This document shows, piece by piece, positions 15,712 through 23,338 of a stretch of DNA of 64,000 nt (the stretch's first letter is position 1; the number at the start of each line of letters is the position of its first letter). Below the pieces are notes generated by a model. The model saw only the letters and a program-made list of their open reading frames with translations, was not told the DNA's origin and made no database searches. The DNA is from Streptomyces sp. AC550_RSS872. GTDB taxonomy: Bacteria; Actinomycetota; Actinomycetes; Streptomycetales; Streptomycetaceae. A program made the translations under genes and the position numbers. Location: positions 59,297 to 123,296 of the forward strand of contig NZ_JAGMUL010000060.1 of assembly GCF_019049285.1 (NCBI RefSeq), in the 5' to 3' direction.

Positions 15712-16130
15712 GGAACCCTCGGCCCTTCATTACCTGTACAGGGAAATCCGTTGTATTCAGTCAGTCTTGCGTGCGCTCAGTCTGATATTCGTACTGCGCC
15801 CTTACAGGGGTAATGCCTGAGCTGTCATGTGGACTTCACGCCGGAGCAGGCAGCGGATCCCGTTGCCTCTCTCTGATTCCAGATCGCTGCCCTCTCTCAG
15901 CTGGCAACGACATTTCCCTGACCAGGTCACGGGATCCAAATTTCCGTCACTCAATTGCCATCGATCGGATAAAAGGCTCTGATGAACAGCCTCTGGCAAA
16001 TGAGTGACGACATCCCCGCGCACGTGACCGGCCCAGCACTTCTCTCGTTCCCCCCAGGGTCAGAGCGATGGTGCATCGCAGCCGCATTTCCATATGTTCC
16101 ATGCACAGGTCAATGAAGGGCCGAGGTTCC
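15712..16130. repeat. Divergent intergenic region with a 63-nt inverted repeat
   Basis: 419 bp between two divergent secreted-protein genes, clearly lower in G+C than its surroundings. Arms GTCACTCAATTGCCA (15946-15960) and TGGCAAATGAGTGAC (15994-16008) pair at 14 of 15 positions. Inside them AGGCT (15974-15978) and AGCCT (15988-15992) form a second stem. The element lies about 120-185 bp upstream of the plus-strand start. Both flanking genes carry a TGTACA/ATGCACA-xGGTxAATGAAGGGCCGAGG leader. It could be an operator, a transcribed structured leader, or the trace of a small mobile element. I see no reading frame here. Confidence 0.6.
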
Positions 16131-16610
16131 ATGCGCAAGCTTCATCAGGTCGCGCTCATCGCAGCAGCAGCAAGTGGTCTGTCGGCCGTCGGCGCCGGAC
16201 CCAGCGTCGCCGACGCGCCCGTCGGATACGGCGGTACCGCTCCGGCTCCCGTCGGCCGGCCGGACGTCCAGGCCACCTCGTGGGGCAGTTCGCAGGCTTC
16301 CGCGCAGTCCTCCAACTCGCCGACCGCGCACGGCCAGGCGGCCCCGGGCCCGCAGCGGGGCGCCGACGTCAGCCCGCAGGTCAGCCCCCAACTGAGCCCG
16401 AAGATCAGCCCGCAGGTCAACCAGCAGCCGGCCGCGGCACCGTCCGGCCCGATCGAGCAGGCCAACCTGTTCCGCCCGTACCAGGAGTGCAGCCCGCAGT
16501 CCCTGGTCAACGCTGCCGTCCCGGTCGCGGTGCTGGCCGCCTCCGAGACCCGCGGCATCGACTGCGACCAGGCCAACAGCCAGGCGAACTCCCTCGCCCA
16601 CGCCCGCTAG
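16131..16610 (+). CDS. Small secreted protein, family 2 (rodlin-like pattern)
   Basis: 159 residues from the ATG that opens MRKLHQVALIAAAASGLSAV, a signal peptide. The mature part has a Ser/Gln/Pro-rich stretch with PQVSPQLSPKISPQVN repeats and then YQECSPQSLVNAAVPVAVLA, SETRGIDCDQANSQANS. The Cys...SLV..VP.AV...Cys..N..QA pattern resembles the core of rodlins (RdlA/RdlB), the hyphal surface proteins of Streptomyces, but similarity outside that pattern is weak. A paralogue lies at 19827-20063. The start is fixed by GAGG five bases before ATG. A strong terminator follows. Confidence 0.75.
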   Translation: MRKLHQVALIAAAASGLSAVGAGPSVADAPVGYGGTAPAPVGRPDVQATSWGSSQASAQSSNSPTAHGQAAPGPQRGADVSPQVSPQLSPKISPQVNQQPAAAPSGPIEQANLFRPYQECSPQSLVNAAVPVAVLAASETRGIDCDQANSQANSLAHAR

Positions 16611-16670
16611 GCGCACCGGCGACAGCGTCCCGAGGAGATCCGAACCTCATTTCCCTTCGCGGCAACCCCC

Positions 16671-16706
16671 GCTGGTCACAGCCCTCAACGAGCGGCTGTG
16701 ACCAGC
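16671..16706 (+). terminator. Terminator after the family 2 secreted-protein gene
   Basis: Perfect 13-bp arms GCTGGTCACAGCC and GGCTGTGACCAGC with a 10-nt loop, then ACTTTC. It lies 60 bp after the stop codon at 16610. Confidence 0.85.
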
Positions 16707-16889
16707 ACTTTCACATCGCGGCCCGGCACACGGCCCGGTAGCGCGATGCGGCTTTCGAGTGTTTCCGGCACGAAACGCGAACTCCGGCGCGCCTCCGGGA
16801 CATATCGGGATACTTCGTATTAATCTTTCGTCACTGTACGAAGTCGATCTTCTACAGATCGCACCCACCTCACTCCACCGGAGAAGAAC

Positions 16890-17174
16890 ATGCACAAGGT
16901 TCGCAAGGCTGCCGTCGTGGTCGTCGCCATCGGCACCGTCGGACTCCTGGGCGCCGGCACGGCCACCGCCGACGGCCACGGCGGCAAGGACGGGGGCAAG
17001 TTCAGCGTCCTCCAGAGCTCCAACTGCAAGTCGCACGACCTGAACGTCGACGTCCTCGGCCAGGTCGGCGTCCTCAACGGCCTGCTGGGCAGCGCGCTCA
17101 ACGGCGAGGGCGACCCGGGCGCGCAGGACACCCACCTCGGCTCGTCGATGGGCTGCAACAACAGCGCCTTCTAG
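16890..17174 (+). CDS. Small secreted protein, family 1, tandem copy a
   Basis: 94 residues. The signal peptide is MHKVRKAAVVVVAIGTVGLL (cleavage after ATA-DG). The mature part of about 66 residues holds LQSSNCKSHDLNVDVLGQVG, then LNGLLGSALNGEGDPGAQ and HLGSSMGCNNSAF. It is about 70% identical to the product of 17442-17735 and related to 14575-14856. The 75 bp before the start (CACTCCACCGGAGAAGAAC next to ATG) are also nearly the same as in copy b, so promoter, leader and gene were duplicated together. The function is unknown; a secreted, disulfide-bonded surface protein is the likely form. Confidence 0.82.
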   Translation: MHKVRKAAVVVVAIGTVGLLGAGTATADGHGGKDGGKFSVLQSSNCKSHDLNVDVLGQVGVLNGLLGSALNGEGDPGAQDTHLGSSMGCNNSAF

Positions 17175-17210
17175 GCACTGACGGCCGCGCAGCCGGCCGA
17201 AGCGGGAAAC

Positions 17211-17254
17211 AGTCCCGGTACCGAGCCCCAGGCCCGGTGCCGGGACTCCTTTTT
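17211..17254 (+). terminator. Intrinsic terminator after tandem copy a
   Basis: Stem AGTCCCGG..CCGGGACT, extended by further pairs around CCCAGG, then CCTTTTT. This is one of the few U-tract terminators in the window and suggests this transcript ends sharply. Confidence 0.85.
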
Positions 17255-17441
17255 GGGTTCACGCTTTTGCCTTGCGACTCCTCGCGAGGGGAGTAATTTC
17301 CGGGCCATCGGCCAAGATGGTGAGAATTTCCTGAATTCGGCGCGCCGCCCATTGCTCCGGAATACTTCCTATTAGCCTCCGTAACTGTTCGAAGTCGATC
17401 CGAAATGGATCGCAACCCACTTCACTCCACCGGAGAAGAAC

Positions 17442-17735
17442 ATGCACAAGCTCCGCAAGGCCGCCGTCCTGGTCGCCGCTCTCGGGAGCGTCGGACTCCT
17501 GAGCGCCGGCGCCGCCCATGCCGACGGAGGCGGCTGGGGCCAGAAGGGCACGAACGTGGATGTCCTACAGAGCAGCAACTGCAGGTCGCACGACGCCAAC
17601 GTCGACGTCCTCGGCCAGGTCGGCATCGCCAACGGCCTGGGTGGCAACCTGCTGAACGGCGAGGGCAGCCCGGGCGCGCAGGAGACCGGGCTCGGCTCGG
17701 AGATGGGCTGCAGCAACAGCGCGTTCGGCAAGTGA
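17442..17735 (+). CDS. Small secreted protein, family 1, tandem copy b
   Basis: 97 residues. The signal peptide is MHKLRKAAVLVAALGSVGLL (cleavage after AHA-DG). The mature part has LQSSNCRSHDANVDVLGQVG, then NGLGGNLLNGEGSPGAQ and GSEMGCSNSAFGK; the two cysteines are conserved with copy a. The leader carries the same ACTGTTCGAAGTCGATC and CACTCCACCGGAGAAGAAC blocks as copy a. It has its own promoter region and terminator, so the copies are separate transcription units rather than an operon, which fits dosage amplification of an abundant secreted protein. Confidence 0.82.
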   Translation: MHKLRKAAVLVAALGSVGLLSAGAAHADGGGWGQKGTNVDVLQSSNCRSHDANVDVLGQVGIANGLGGNLLNGEGSPGAQETGLGSEMGCSNSAFGK

Positions 17736-17752
17736 CGTAAGCCGCTTCCTTC

Positions 17753-17790
17753 CCCGGTGCCCCGGCCTTCAGGCCGGGGCACCGGGCTTT
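17753..17790 (+). terminator. Intrinsic terminator after tandem copy b
   Basis: Perfect 15-bp arms CCCGGTGCCCCGGCC and GGCCGGGGCACCGGG with loop TTCA, followed by CTTTTG. Confidence 0.88.
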
Positions 17791-17889
17791 TGCCGACCGC
17801 TCCCCGCCCCGTGAAGCACCGTCTGAGGGCCGAAAACCGAAATGCCGGACCAGGATCACTCCCGGTCCGGCATCGGCCGCTCACGCGCC

Positions 17890-18237
17890 TCAGAAGTCGA
17901 ATTTGGGGATCTTGATGCCCTTGGGCAGCTTCGCCGTGTTGTTGCACTCCACAACCGGCCCGGACTTCACGGACCCGCCGTTCATGATGTGCTCCCGGGG
18001 CCCCACGACACGAGGCCGCTCGACCGTCGAGCAGTCCTGCCGCTGGTGGAGGGCGTAGCCGTTGCGCTTGTCCTTGTGGACGACCTCGCTCTTCTTGACG
18101 CAGACGATGTCTCCCTGGGCGGTGAACGTGCAGGCGCCCTTGGGCTCGTCGGCGTACGCCGGCGCGGCACCGCTGTAGATCACGGCGAGGGCTCCCAGGA
18201 GCCCCGAGACGGTTGCGATCCTCTGTCGACCGTTCAT
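17890..18237 (-). CDS. Small secreted protein, family 3 (four-cysteine)
   Basis: 115 residues from the ATG that opens MNGRQRIATVSGLLGALAVI, a signal peptide ending AYA-DE. The mature part has four cysteines: ACTFTAQGDIVC, then DC and ECNN. The N-terminal C-x7-8-QGxIVC pattern is shared with the product of 19128-19490, so these are paralogues. Otherwise it is basic (PKGIKIPKFDF tail). AAAGGA nine bases before the ATG decides the start; the frame is open further upstream. The role is unknown, presumably extracellular and disulfide-bonded. Confidence 0.75.
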   Translation of the reverse strand: MNGRQRIATVSGLLGALAVIYSGAAPAYADEPKGACTFTAQGDIVCVKKSEVVHKDKRNGYALHQRQDCSTVERPRVVGPREHIMNGGSVKSGPVVECNNTAKLPKGIKIPKFDF

Positions 18238-18279
18238 GTACGGCGTTCCTTTGCAAAGGTCGAGTACGACGGAACTGCG

Positions 18280-18326
18280 GCAGCCCGGCCGCGCACCCTG
18301 ACGGGTCTGCTGCGCGGCCGGGCTGC
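18280..18326. terminator. Strong GC hairpin between family 3 gene and decayed copy
   Basis: Perfect 16-bp arms GCAGCCCGGCCGCGCA and TGCGCGGCCGGGCTGC with a 15-nt loop. On the plus strand it is followed by ATTTGC, on the minus strand by no T-run. It most likely ended the gene whose decayed copy lies to the right (minus strand), and it sits 43 bp upstream of the family 3 start, insulating it. Confidence 0.6.
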
Positions 18327-18391
18327 ATTTGCTAAGGGTGTTGTCCAGCACACCGTTGAAAACAGCTCGGTCTGATCCAGGAGCTGGGCGT

Positions 18392-18520
18392 TCAGACCGC
18401 GCGATATGCATAACGGTGTTCCGACGGAAATCGATGCGCCTGTCGTGACGCTTCACCGCGTTGGCCCGGGGGGCCGGCGGTGGTCACGACGAAATTCGCA
18501 GTGCCCTGAAACCCGCGCAT
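18392..18520 (-). pseudogene. Decayed 5' end of a family 2 secreted-protein gene
   Basis: The sequence GCCGAGGGTTCG-ATGCG at the start (ATG 18520-18518) is the same leader/start block seen before 15711, 16131 and 20063. The reading frame then gives MRGFQGTANFVV and loses every feature of a signal peptide or family motif before stopping after 42 codons. I read it as a paralogue that kept its translation-initiation block and lost its body. Confidence 0.45.
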
Positions 18521-18542
18521 CGAACCCTCGGCGTCCTGCTGC

Positions 18543-18872
18543 TTACTGAGCGGCGTACGACGGGGTGGTGTACGACGGAGCGCTGTACTCGCCGTATCCG
18601 TACTCCGGCGCGGCGGCCTTCGGAGCGGCCTCCGGCGCGGCCTGCGGAGCGGCCTGCGGAGCAGCGGCGGGAGCCGCCTCCGGAGCCGCGTGCGCCTTGT
18701 CGGCCGGCACACCCCAGTTGGCCACGGCGTTCGCCGTCGAGGTGGACACCGCGGAGACGATCTGACCGTCGTAGTCGCCCTCGTGAGCGATAGCGGTGCC
18801 GGCCCCGGCACCGAAGGCGGACAGCCCTGCGACAGCCGCGGCTACGACCGCAACGCGCTGAAACCTGCGCAT
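18543..18872 (-). CDS. Small secreted Ala/Pro/Tyr-rich protein
   Basis: 109 residues. The signal peptide is MRRFQRVAVVAAAVAGLSAF (cleavage near AIA-HE). The mature part starts with a conventional segment (DGQIVSAVSTSTANAVANW), then PQAAPQAAPEAAP-type repeats and a Tyr-rich tail EYGYGEYSAPSYTTPSY. The start resembles the MRKLH group and G-Y-x-A-P repeats recall the protein of 14932-15711, but no cysteine is present. It could be a wall-embedded or surface-polymer component. The tail's Tyr spacing would allow cross-linking; that is inference only. Confidence 0.72.
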   Translation of the reverse strand: MRRFQRVAVVAAAVAGLSAFGAGAGTAIAHEGDYDGQIVSAVSTSTANAVANWGVPADKAHAAPEAAPAAAPQAAPQAAPEAAPKAAAPEYGYGEYSAPSYTTPSYAAQ

Positions 18873-19071
18873 AATCTGACCCTTTCTTCCCGGGCACGAA
18901 GCCCTGGTTGACTACTTAGTGTGAGCATATACACGTAATCCGTAGCAATTTGGGATCTTTGACCCTTCTCTGTGTCGTGTCGGCTTATAAGGCAACGCCG
19001 TTCCCCCGAGGCCGAGTCACGGGCGCGGGAACGCGGTCACCCGATTGCCGGTCGGCCGCCGTTCGGGCGCG

Positions 19072-19120
19072 AAACAGCGGCTGGCCGCACCGGTCAACCC
19101 GGTACGGCCAGCCGCTGTTT
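19072..19120 (-). terminator. Terminator after the second family 3 gene
   Basis: Perfect 16-bp arms AAACAGCGGCTGGCCG and CGGCCAGCCGCTGTTT with further CCGG/CCGG pairing inside. It is located 7 bp past the stop codon at 19128 on the minus strand. Confidence 0.85.
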
Positions 19121-19127
19121 GAGGCGC

Positions 19128-19490
19128 TCAGCCCAGAATGCGGGCCAGCAACGGGCCGGCTTCGCTCGTGTCGTTGTTGGCGGCCGCGGGCGCGGGCGTC
19201 AGGTCGGAGCAGGTGATGTGCGGGCCGATCCGCGTCTGCCCGTTGGCCAGCAGGCCGGGCGTGGGCAGTGTCAAGGGCTTCGTCGGCTGGCAGTTCATCG
19301 ACCGGCGGACGGTGAACCCGTCACCCTCGGGCGTCTGTCCCTGGAGCTGCTCGGTGCAGACGATGCTGCCCTGCGCGTCGAGCCCACAGACGCCCGGGCC
19401 CGCGGCGTGCGCCTGGCCGGCACCGAGACAGGTCATGGCAAGGCCGCCGAGAAGCCCGGCGACAGCCGCGATCTTCTTTCCGTTGAACAT
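19128..19490 (-). CDS. Small secreted protein, family 3 (four-cysteine), second copy
   Basis: 120 residues from MFNGKKIAAVAGLLGGLAMT, a signal peptide ending AHA-AG. Four cysteines in the same order as the paralogue at 17890-18237: VCGLDAQGSIVC, then MNCQP and ITCSD. The C-terminal 25 residues (Ala/Asn/Asp-rich, ending GPLLARILG) are unlike the paralogue. The start is supported by AAAAGGAG just upstream; the open frame runs further 5' but without features. Function unknown. Confidence 0.75.
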   Translation of the reverse strand: MFNGKKIAAVAGLLGGLAMTCLGAGQAHAAGPGVCGLDAQGSIVCTEQLQGQTPEGDGFTVRRSMNCQPTKPLTLPTPGLLANGQTRIGPHITCSDLTPAPAAANNDTSEAGPLLARILG

Positions 19491-19760
19491 GTGTTGCGTC
19501 TCCTTTTGCGGGGGTTGCCCGGGCGCAATACACCGCGAACCGGCCGCGCCGGGCCCTGGGGGTGTCGGAGAGACAGGCCCCTGCGCCCGGTCCATGTCCG
19601 GGACAGCGGAGGCCTTTTCGCTTACGAAGTGAAGGACCGACCTGAGGGTGACTGATCCGCGAGGGACCAACCGCTCATCGGCGCGCCGGAGTTCAGGACC
19701 GCAGCGAACGCATACGGGGCCGAGGGAGCGCCCTCGCGCTCCGGGCAGCCGCACATGAAC

Positions 19761-19792
19761 GGGCCCCCTCGGGGGTGACCCCGAAGGGGCCC
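19761..19792 (-). terminator. Terminator after the last secreted-protein gene
   Basis: Stem GGGCCCC..GGGGCCC with inner TCGGGG/CCCCGA pairs, 34 bp past the stop at 19827 on the minus strand. Confidence 0.7.
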
Positions 19793-19826
19793 GCGGAAGG
19801 CGTCGCGCACGACCGAGCCGCCGACC

Positions 19827-20063
19827 TCAGCCGGTGAAGGCGTTGTTGAACTGGCCGCAGGTGGTGTCGAAGGTCTCGGAGAGGCCGAGCACAGCGATCG
19901 GGATGTCGGCCTCGCCGACCGTCTGCGGGCTGCACTCCTGGTACGGGCGGTACAGGTCGGACACGGACGGCCCGCTCCCGTACGCGACACCGGTACCGGC
20001 ACCGATGGCGGACAGGCTGCCGGCCGCCGCCGCGACGATCATGACCTGGTGAAGCTTGCGCAT
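19827..20063 (-). CDS. Small secreted protein, family 2 (rodlin-like pattern), short copy
   Basis: 78 residues from MRKLHQVMIVAAAAGSLSAI (signal peptide, cleavage near AYG-SG). The mature part LYRPYQECSPQTVGEADIPI, AVLGLSETFDTTCGQFNNAF matches the C-terminal half of the product of 16131-16610, including both cysteines, SET and the final Asn-rich end; the Ser/Pro/Gln repeat section is missing. The leader TGTACATGTAATGAA..CCGAGGGTTCC is the family block. It is the right-hand member of the secreted-protein cluster, 196 bp from tRNA-Thr. Confidence 0.78.
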   Translation of the reverse strand: MRKLHQVMIVAAAAGSLSAIGAGTGVAYGSGPSVSDLYRPYQECSPQTVGEADIPIAVLGLSETFDTTCGQFNNAFTG

Positions 20064-20258
20064 GGAACCCTCGGATTTCATTACATGTACATTGAGGCTG
20101 ATTGCCTACTGTGACTGAACGAACACTAGCAGTAGCGATGCTATTCCACGCCGGGGCATGTCCCGTGTTTCAACGGGGAGTTGCCGGGCGGGCGAATGAA
20201 AAGAAGGAATGAAAAACGAACCGCGGGGCGGTGTCATCGACAACCGCCCCGCCTGTGG

Positions 20259-20333
20259 AGCCCCCTGTCGGATTCGAACCGACGACCTGCTGTTTACAAG
20301 ACAGCCGCTCTGGACCAGCTGAGCTAAGGAGGC
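20259..20333 (-). tRNA. tRNA-Thr (UGU)
   Basis: Minus strand cloverleaf: acceptor GCCTCCT/AGGGGGC, D arm in TAGCTCAGCTGGTC, anticodon stem GCTGT/ACAGC with loop CTTGTAA (anticodon TGT), T arm GTCGGTTCGAATCCGAC. Discriminator T, CCA not encoded. It marks the boundary between the accessory secreted-protein cluster and the conserved msiK region. Confidence 0.95.
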
Positions 20334-20460
20334 CTGCACGCGCTGTCACGCACGCGCCCGTGCAGTGTACCCAGGTTCCGAGGGGGCCCCGTCGAAAATT
20401 TCCGCGAAGTTCACATGCCTCCAGGTACTGACATACAGGCGAACGCCAGGTACCGTCCAG

Positions 20461-20549
20461 ATCCAGTCCGCACATGTGGACTAAACCAACCACCTTCCTA
20501 CAACGGATCGTCCGGCACGTTCCTGCCGGTAGAAGGGGGCCCATTCACC
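20461..20549 (+). promoter_or_regulatory. Structured msiK 5' leader (candidate msiK RNA motif)
   Basis: Between tRNA-Thr and msiK the leader holds AGTCC-GCACATGT-GGACT (about 20465-20482), an AC-rich single-stranded stretch (CTAAACCAACCACCTTCCTA), and the hairpin CCGGCA..TGCCGG (20512-20529) just before the GGGGG ribosome-binding site. A conserved actinobacterial msiK RNA motif upstream of this gene has been described; I recall its existence but cannot check the consensus. A covariance-model search would decide. Confidence 0.4.
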
Positions 20550-21641
<1,092 letters not shown>

Positions 21642-21680
21642 GGCAGTACAACCCCGGGTAATTCACCCAGGTTGACGAAG

Positions 21681-21708
21681 AGGGCCCCGCAGACGGCTGC
21701 GGGGCCCT
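21681..21708 (+). terminator. Terminator after msiK
   Basis: Perfect 12-bp arms AGGGCCCCGCAG and CTGCGGGGCCCT with loop ACGG, then CTCTTC. 39 bp after the msiK stop. Confidence 0.9.
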
Positions 21709-21850
21709 CTTCGCTGTCGACAAATACCCCGGCATACCGGTCATTTCGAGGACTGCGCGTCAACCCTGTACCCAAAAACAAGGGCCTCTTCGTCCCCCGA
21801 ACCGGTGACTAAATGTCGCCATATCAGCACCGAACGCTACCCTCACTCGC

Positions 21851-22309
21851 GTGAAGCACTCCACCATCCAACAGACACGACGCGGCCACCGGGGCCCCGC
21901 CCGCCAGCTCGGCCGCACACTCGCCCTCGTCCTGCCCGTCTTCCTGGTGCTCTCCGGGACGCTCGCGGTCACCCGGGTCAACTGGTCGGGGGACCCCTCG
22001 GACTCGGTGCTGACCGCTACCGACGTCTCCAGCGCGGGCAAGGGGAGGAACGCCGCCCCCCGCGCCCCACAGGACGTGCTGCGCGATCAGCTCCTGACCG
22101 AGTTGCAGGAGAAGAACCCCGGCGTCGCCCTCACCCACCTCCAGCAGGCCGTCGACGAGCGCCCGTCGCTGGCGCGGCACTGCGCCTCGATCGCCCGCGC
22201 GCTGGGCCGGGCGGCGGTCCGTGTGTACGGTCCGACGCGCGCGCAGTCGTATGCCCGCCCCGTCTGTGACACCGCGTTCGCCTCGGGCGTGGCCGCGGCG
22301 CACAGCTAG
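21851..22309 (+). CDS. Membrane-anchored extracytoplasmic protein of unknown function
   Basis: 152 residues from GTG. A basic start (QQTRRGHRGPARQLGRT) and a hydrophobic segment LALVLPVFLVLSGTLAVT (about residues 24-41) make an N-terminal anchor; the remainder is outside, with two cysteines (ARHCASIARALGRAA, ARPVCDTAF) that could pair. No enzyme motif is seen. It is followed by the sugar nucleotidyltransferase gene on the same strand after 77 bp; a functional link is not evident. Confidence 0.75.
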   Translation: MKHSTIQQTRRGHRGPARQLGRTLALVLPVFLVLSGTLAVTRVNWSGDPSDSVLTATDVSSAGKGRNAAPRAPQDVLRDQLLTELQEKNPGVALTHLQQAVDERPSLARHCASIARALGRAAVRVYGPTRAQSYARPVCDTAFASGVAAAHS

Positions 22310-22386
22310 CGAATGACGACCGGCGGGCGCTGGAAGAACGGTTGTCGGCCCGATGCCGCGAGCGGGGCGCCGCGTACAGTTCGGTC

Positions 22387-23118
22387 ATGACTGATCCGAA
22401 CGCCGCGTCCCGCCCCGTTCAAGCCGTCGTCCTGGCCGGCGGCCAGGGGTCCCGACTCCGCCCGTACACCGACGACCGGCCCAAGCCGATGGTCGAGATC
22501 CCCGGCACGGGGACGCCGATCATCGGCCACCAGCTCGCCTGGCTGGCCGAGGAGGGTGTGACGGACGTCGTGGTCAGCTGCGGCCATCTCGCCGAGGTGT
22601 TGCAGGACTGGCTGAAGTCGGCCGAACTGCCGGTCCGCGTCACGACGGTCGTCGAGGCGGAGCCGCTCGGGCGGGGCGGTGGCCTGAAGTACGCGGCCGC
22701 GCATCTTCCGCATCCGGATCGGCCCTGGTACGCCACCAACGGGGACATCTGGACCCGTTTCTCGCTGCGCGACATGGCGGACTTCCACACGGAGCGCGAC
22801 GCTGTCGCCACGCTCGCTCTCGCGCGGCCGCGCATTCCTTGGGGCGCGGTGAAGACCGACGGCTTCGGGCACATCACCGACTTCATCGAGGCACCGCCGT
22901 CGACGTTCGAGATCAACGCCGGTGTCTACGTCTTCTCGTCCGCCTTCGCCGACCTGCTCCCCGCCCGCGGCGACCACGAACGCACCACGTTCCCCCACCT
23001 GGCCCGCGAACGCCGCCTGGCCGGGTTCCCCATCCCCCAGGGCGCGTACTGGCGAGCCATCGACACGGCGAAGGACCTCACGGAGGCGGCGAAGGAACTG
23101 GCGGCGCTGGGTCGCTGA
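22387..23118 (+). CDS. NDP-sugar nucleotidyltransferase (GT-A fold)
   Basis: 243 residues. AVVLAGGQGSRLRPYTDDRPKPM is the signature loop of sugar-1-phosphate nucleotidyltransferases (G-G-x-G-x-R-L-x-P-x-T, then K-P-M), ATNGDIW the metal-binding Asp loop, and INAGVYVFSS the typical later motif. It should make an NDP-hexose from NTP and a sugar-1-phosphate. Without a C-terminal hexapeptide domain it resembles the short mannose- or glucose-1-phosphate enzymes. The ATG at 22387 is chosen because the conserved fold begins 12 residues later; there is no neighbouring sugar pathway. Confidence 0.87.
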   Translation: MTDPNAASRPVQAVVLAGGQGSRLRPYTDDRPKPMVEIPGTGTPIIGHQLAWLAEEGVTDVVVSCGHLAEVLQDWLKSAELPVRVTTVVEAEPLGRGGGLKYAAAHLPHPDRPWYATNGDIWTRFSLRDMADFHTERDAVATLALARPRIPWGAVKTDGFGHITDFIEAPPSTFEINAGVYVFSSAFADLLPARGDHERTTFPHLARERRLAGFPIPQGAYWRAIDTAKDLTEAAKELAALGR

Positions 23119-23146
23119 GGCGAATGCCCGCGCCGGTCCGGGTCTT

Positions 23147-23230
23147 CAGCCCGTCCGGCGTTTGAGGACGAGGCCGTAGGCCGACGGGGGTCCAGGGGGC
23201 GGCAGCCCCTGGCGGGGTCGAAGGGGAGCC
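23147..23230. repeat. Common Streptomyces intergenic repeat element
   Basis: CCGTCCGGCGTTTGAGGACG, then GGGGGTCCAGGGGGCGGCAG and CCCCTGGCGGGGTCGAAGGG: from general knowledge this GTCCGGCGTTTGAGGACGAG-type segment recurs in intergenic regions of streptomycete chromosomes. It can form a hairpin (CAGGGGGCGGCAGCCCCTGG) and may act as a terminator between these convergent genes. Confidence 0.6.
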
Positions 23231-23284
23231 CCTTCAGGATGGGACGGGCAGGGGCGGCGGGGGCGAGGGATCTGGGCGTACGGC

Positions 23285-23320
23285 GATGGGCCCCGGAGGG
23301 TTGCTTCTCCGGGGCCCATC
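23285..23320 (-). terminator. Terminator after the DoxX gene
   Basis: Perfect 14-bp arms GATGGGCCCCGGAG and CTCCGGGGCCCATC with an 8-nt loop, 18 bp past the minus-strand stop; works for both convergent genes. Confidence 0.9.
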
Positions 23321-23338
23321 GGCGATGCAGGGGGCGGG

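Noticed and set aside
14575..20081. Chaplin genes
   Set aside because: The size and cysteine count are similar, but the chaplin core (GNSVNV-type, C..GNTC) is not seen in any of them.
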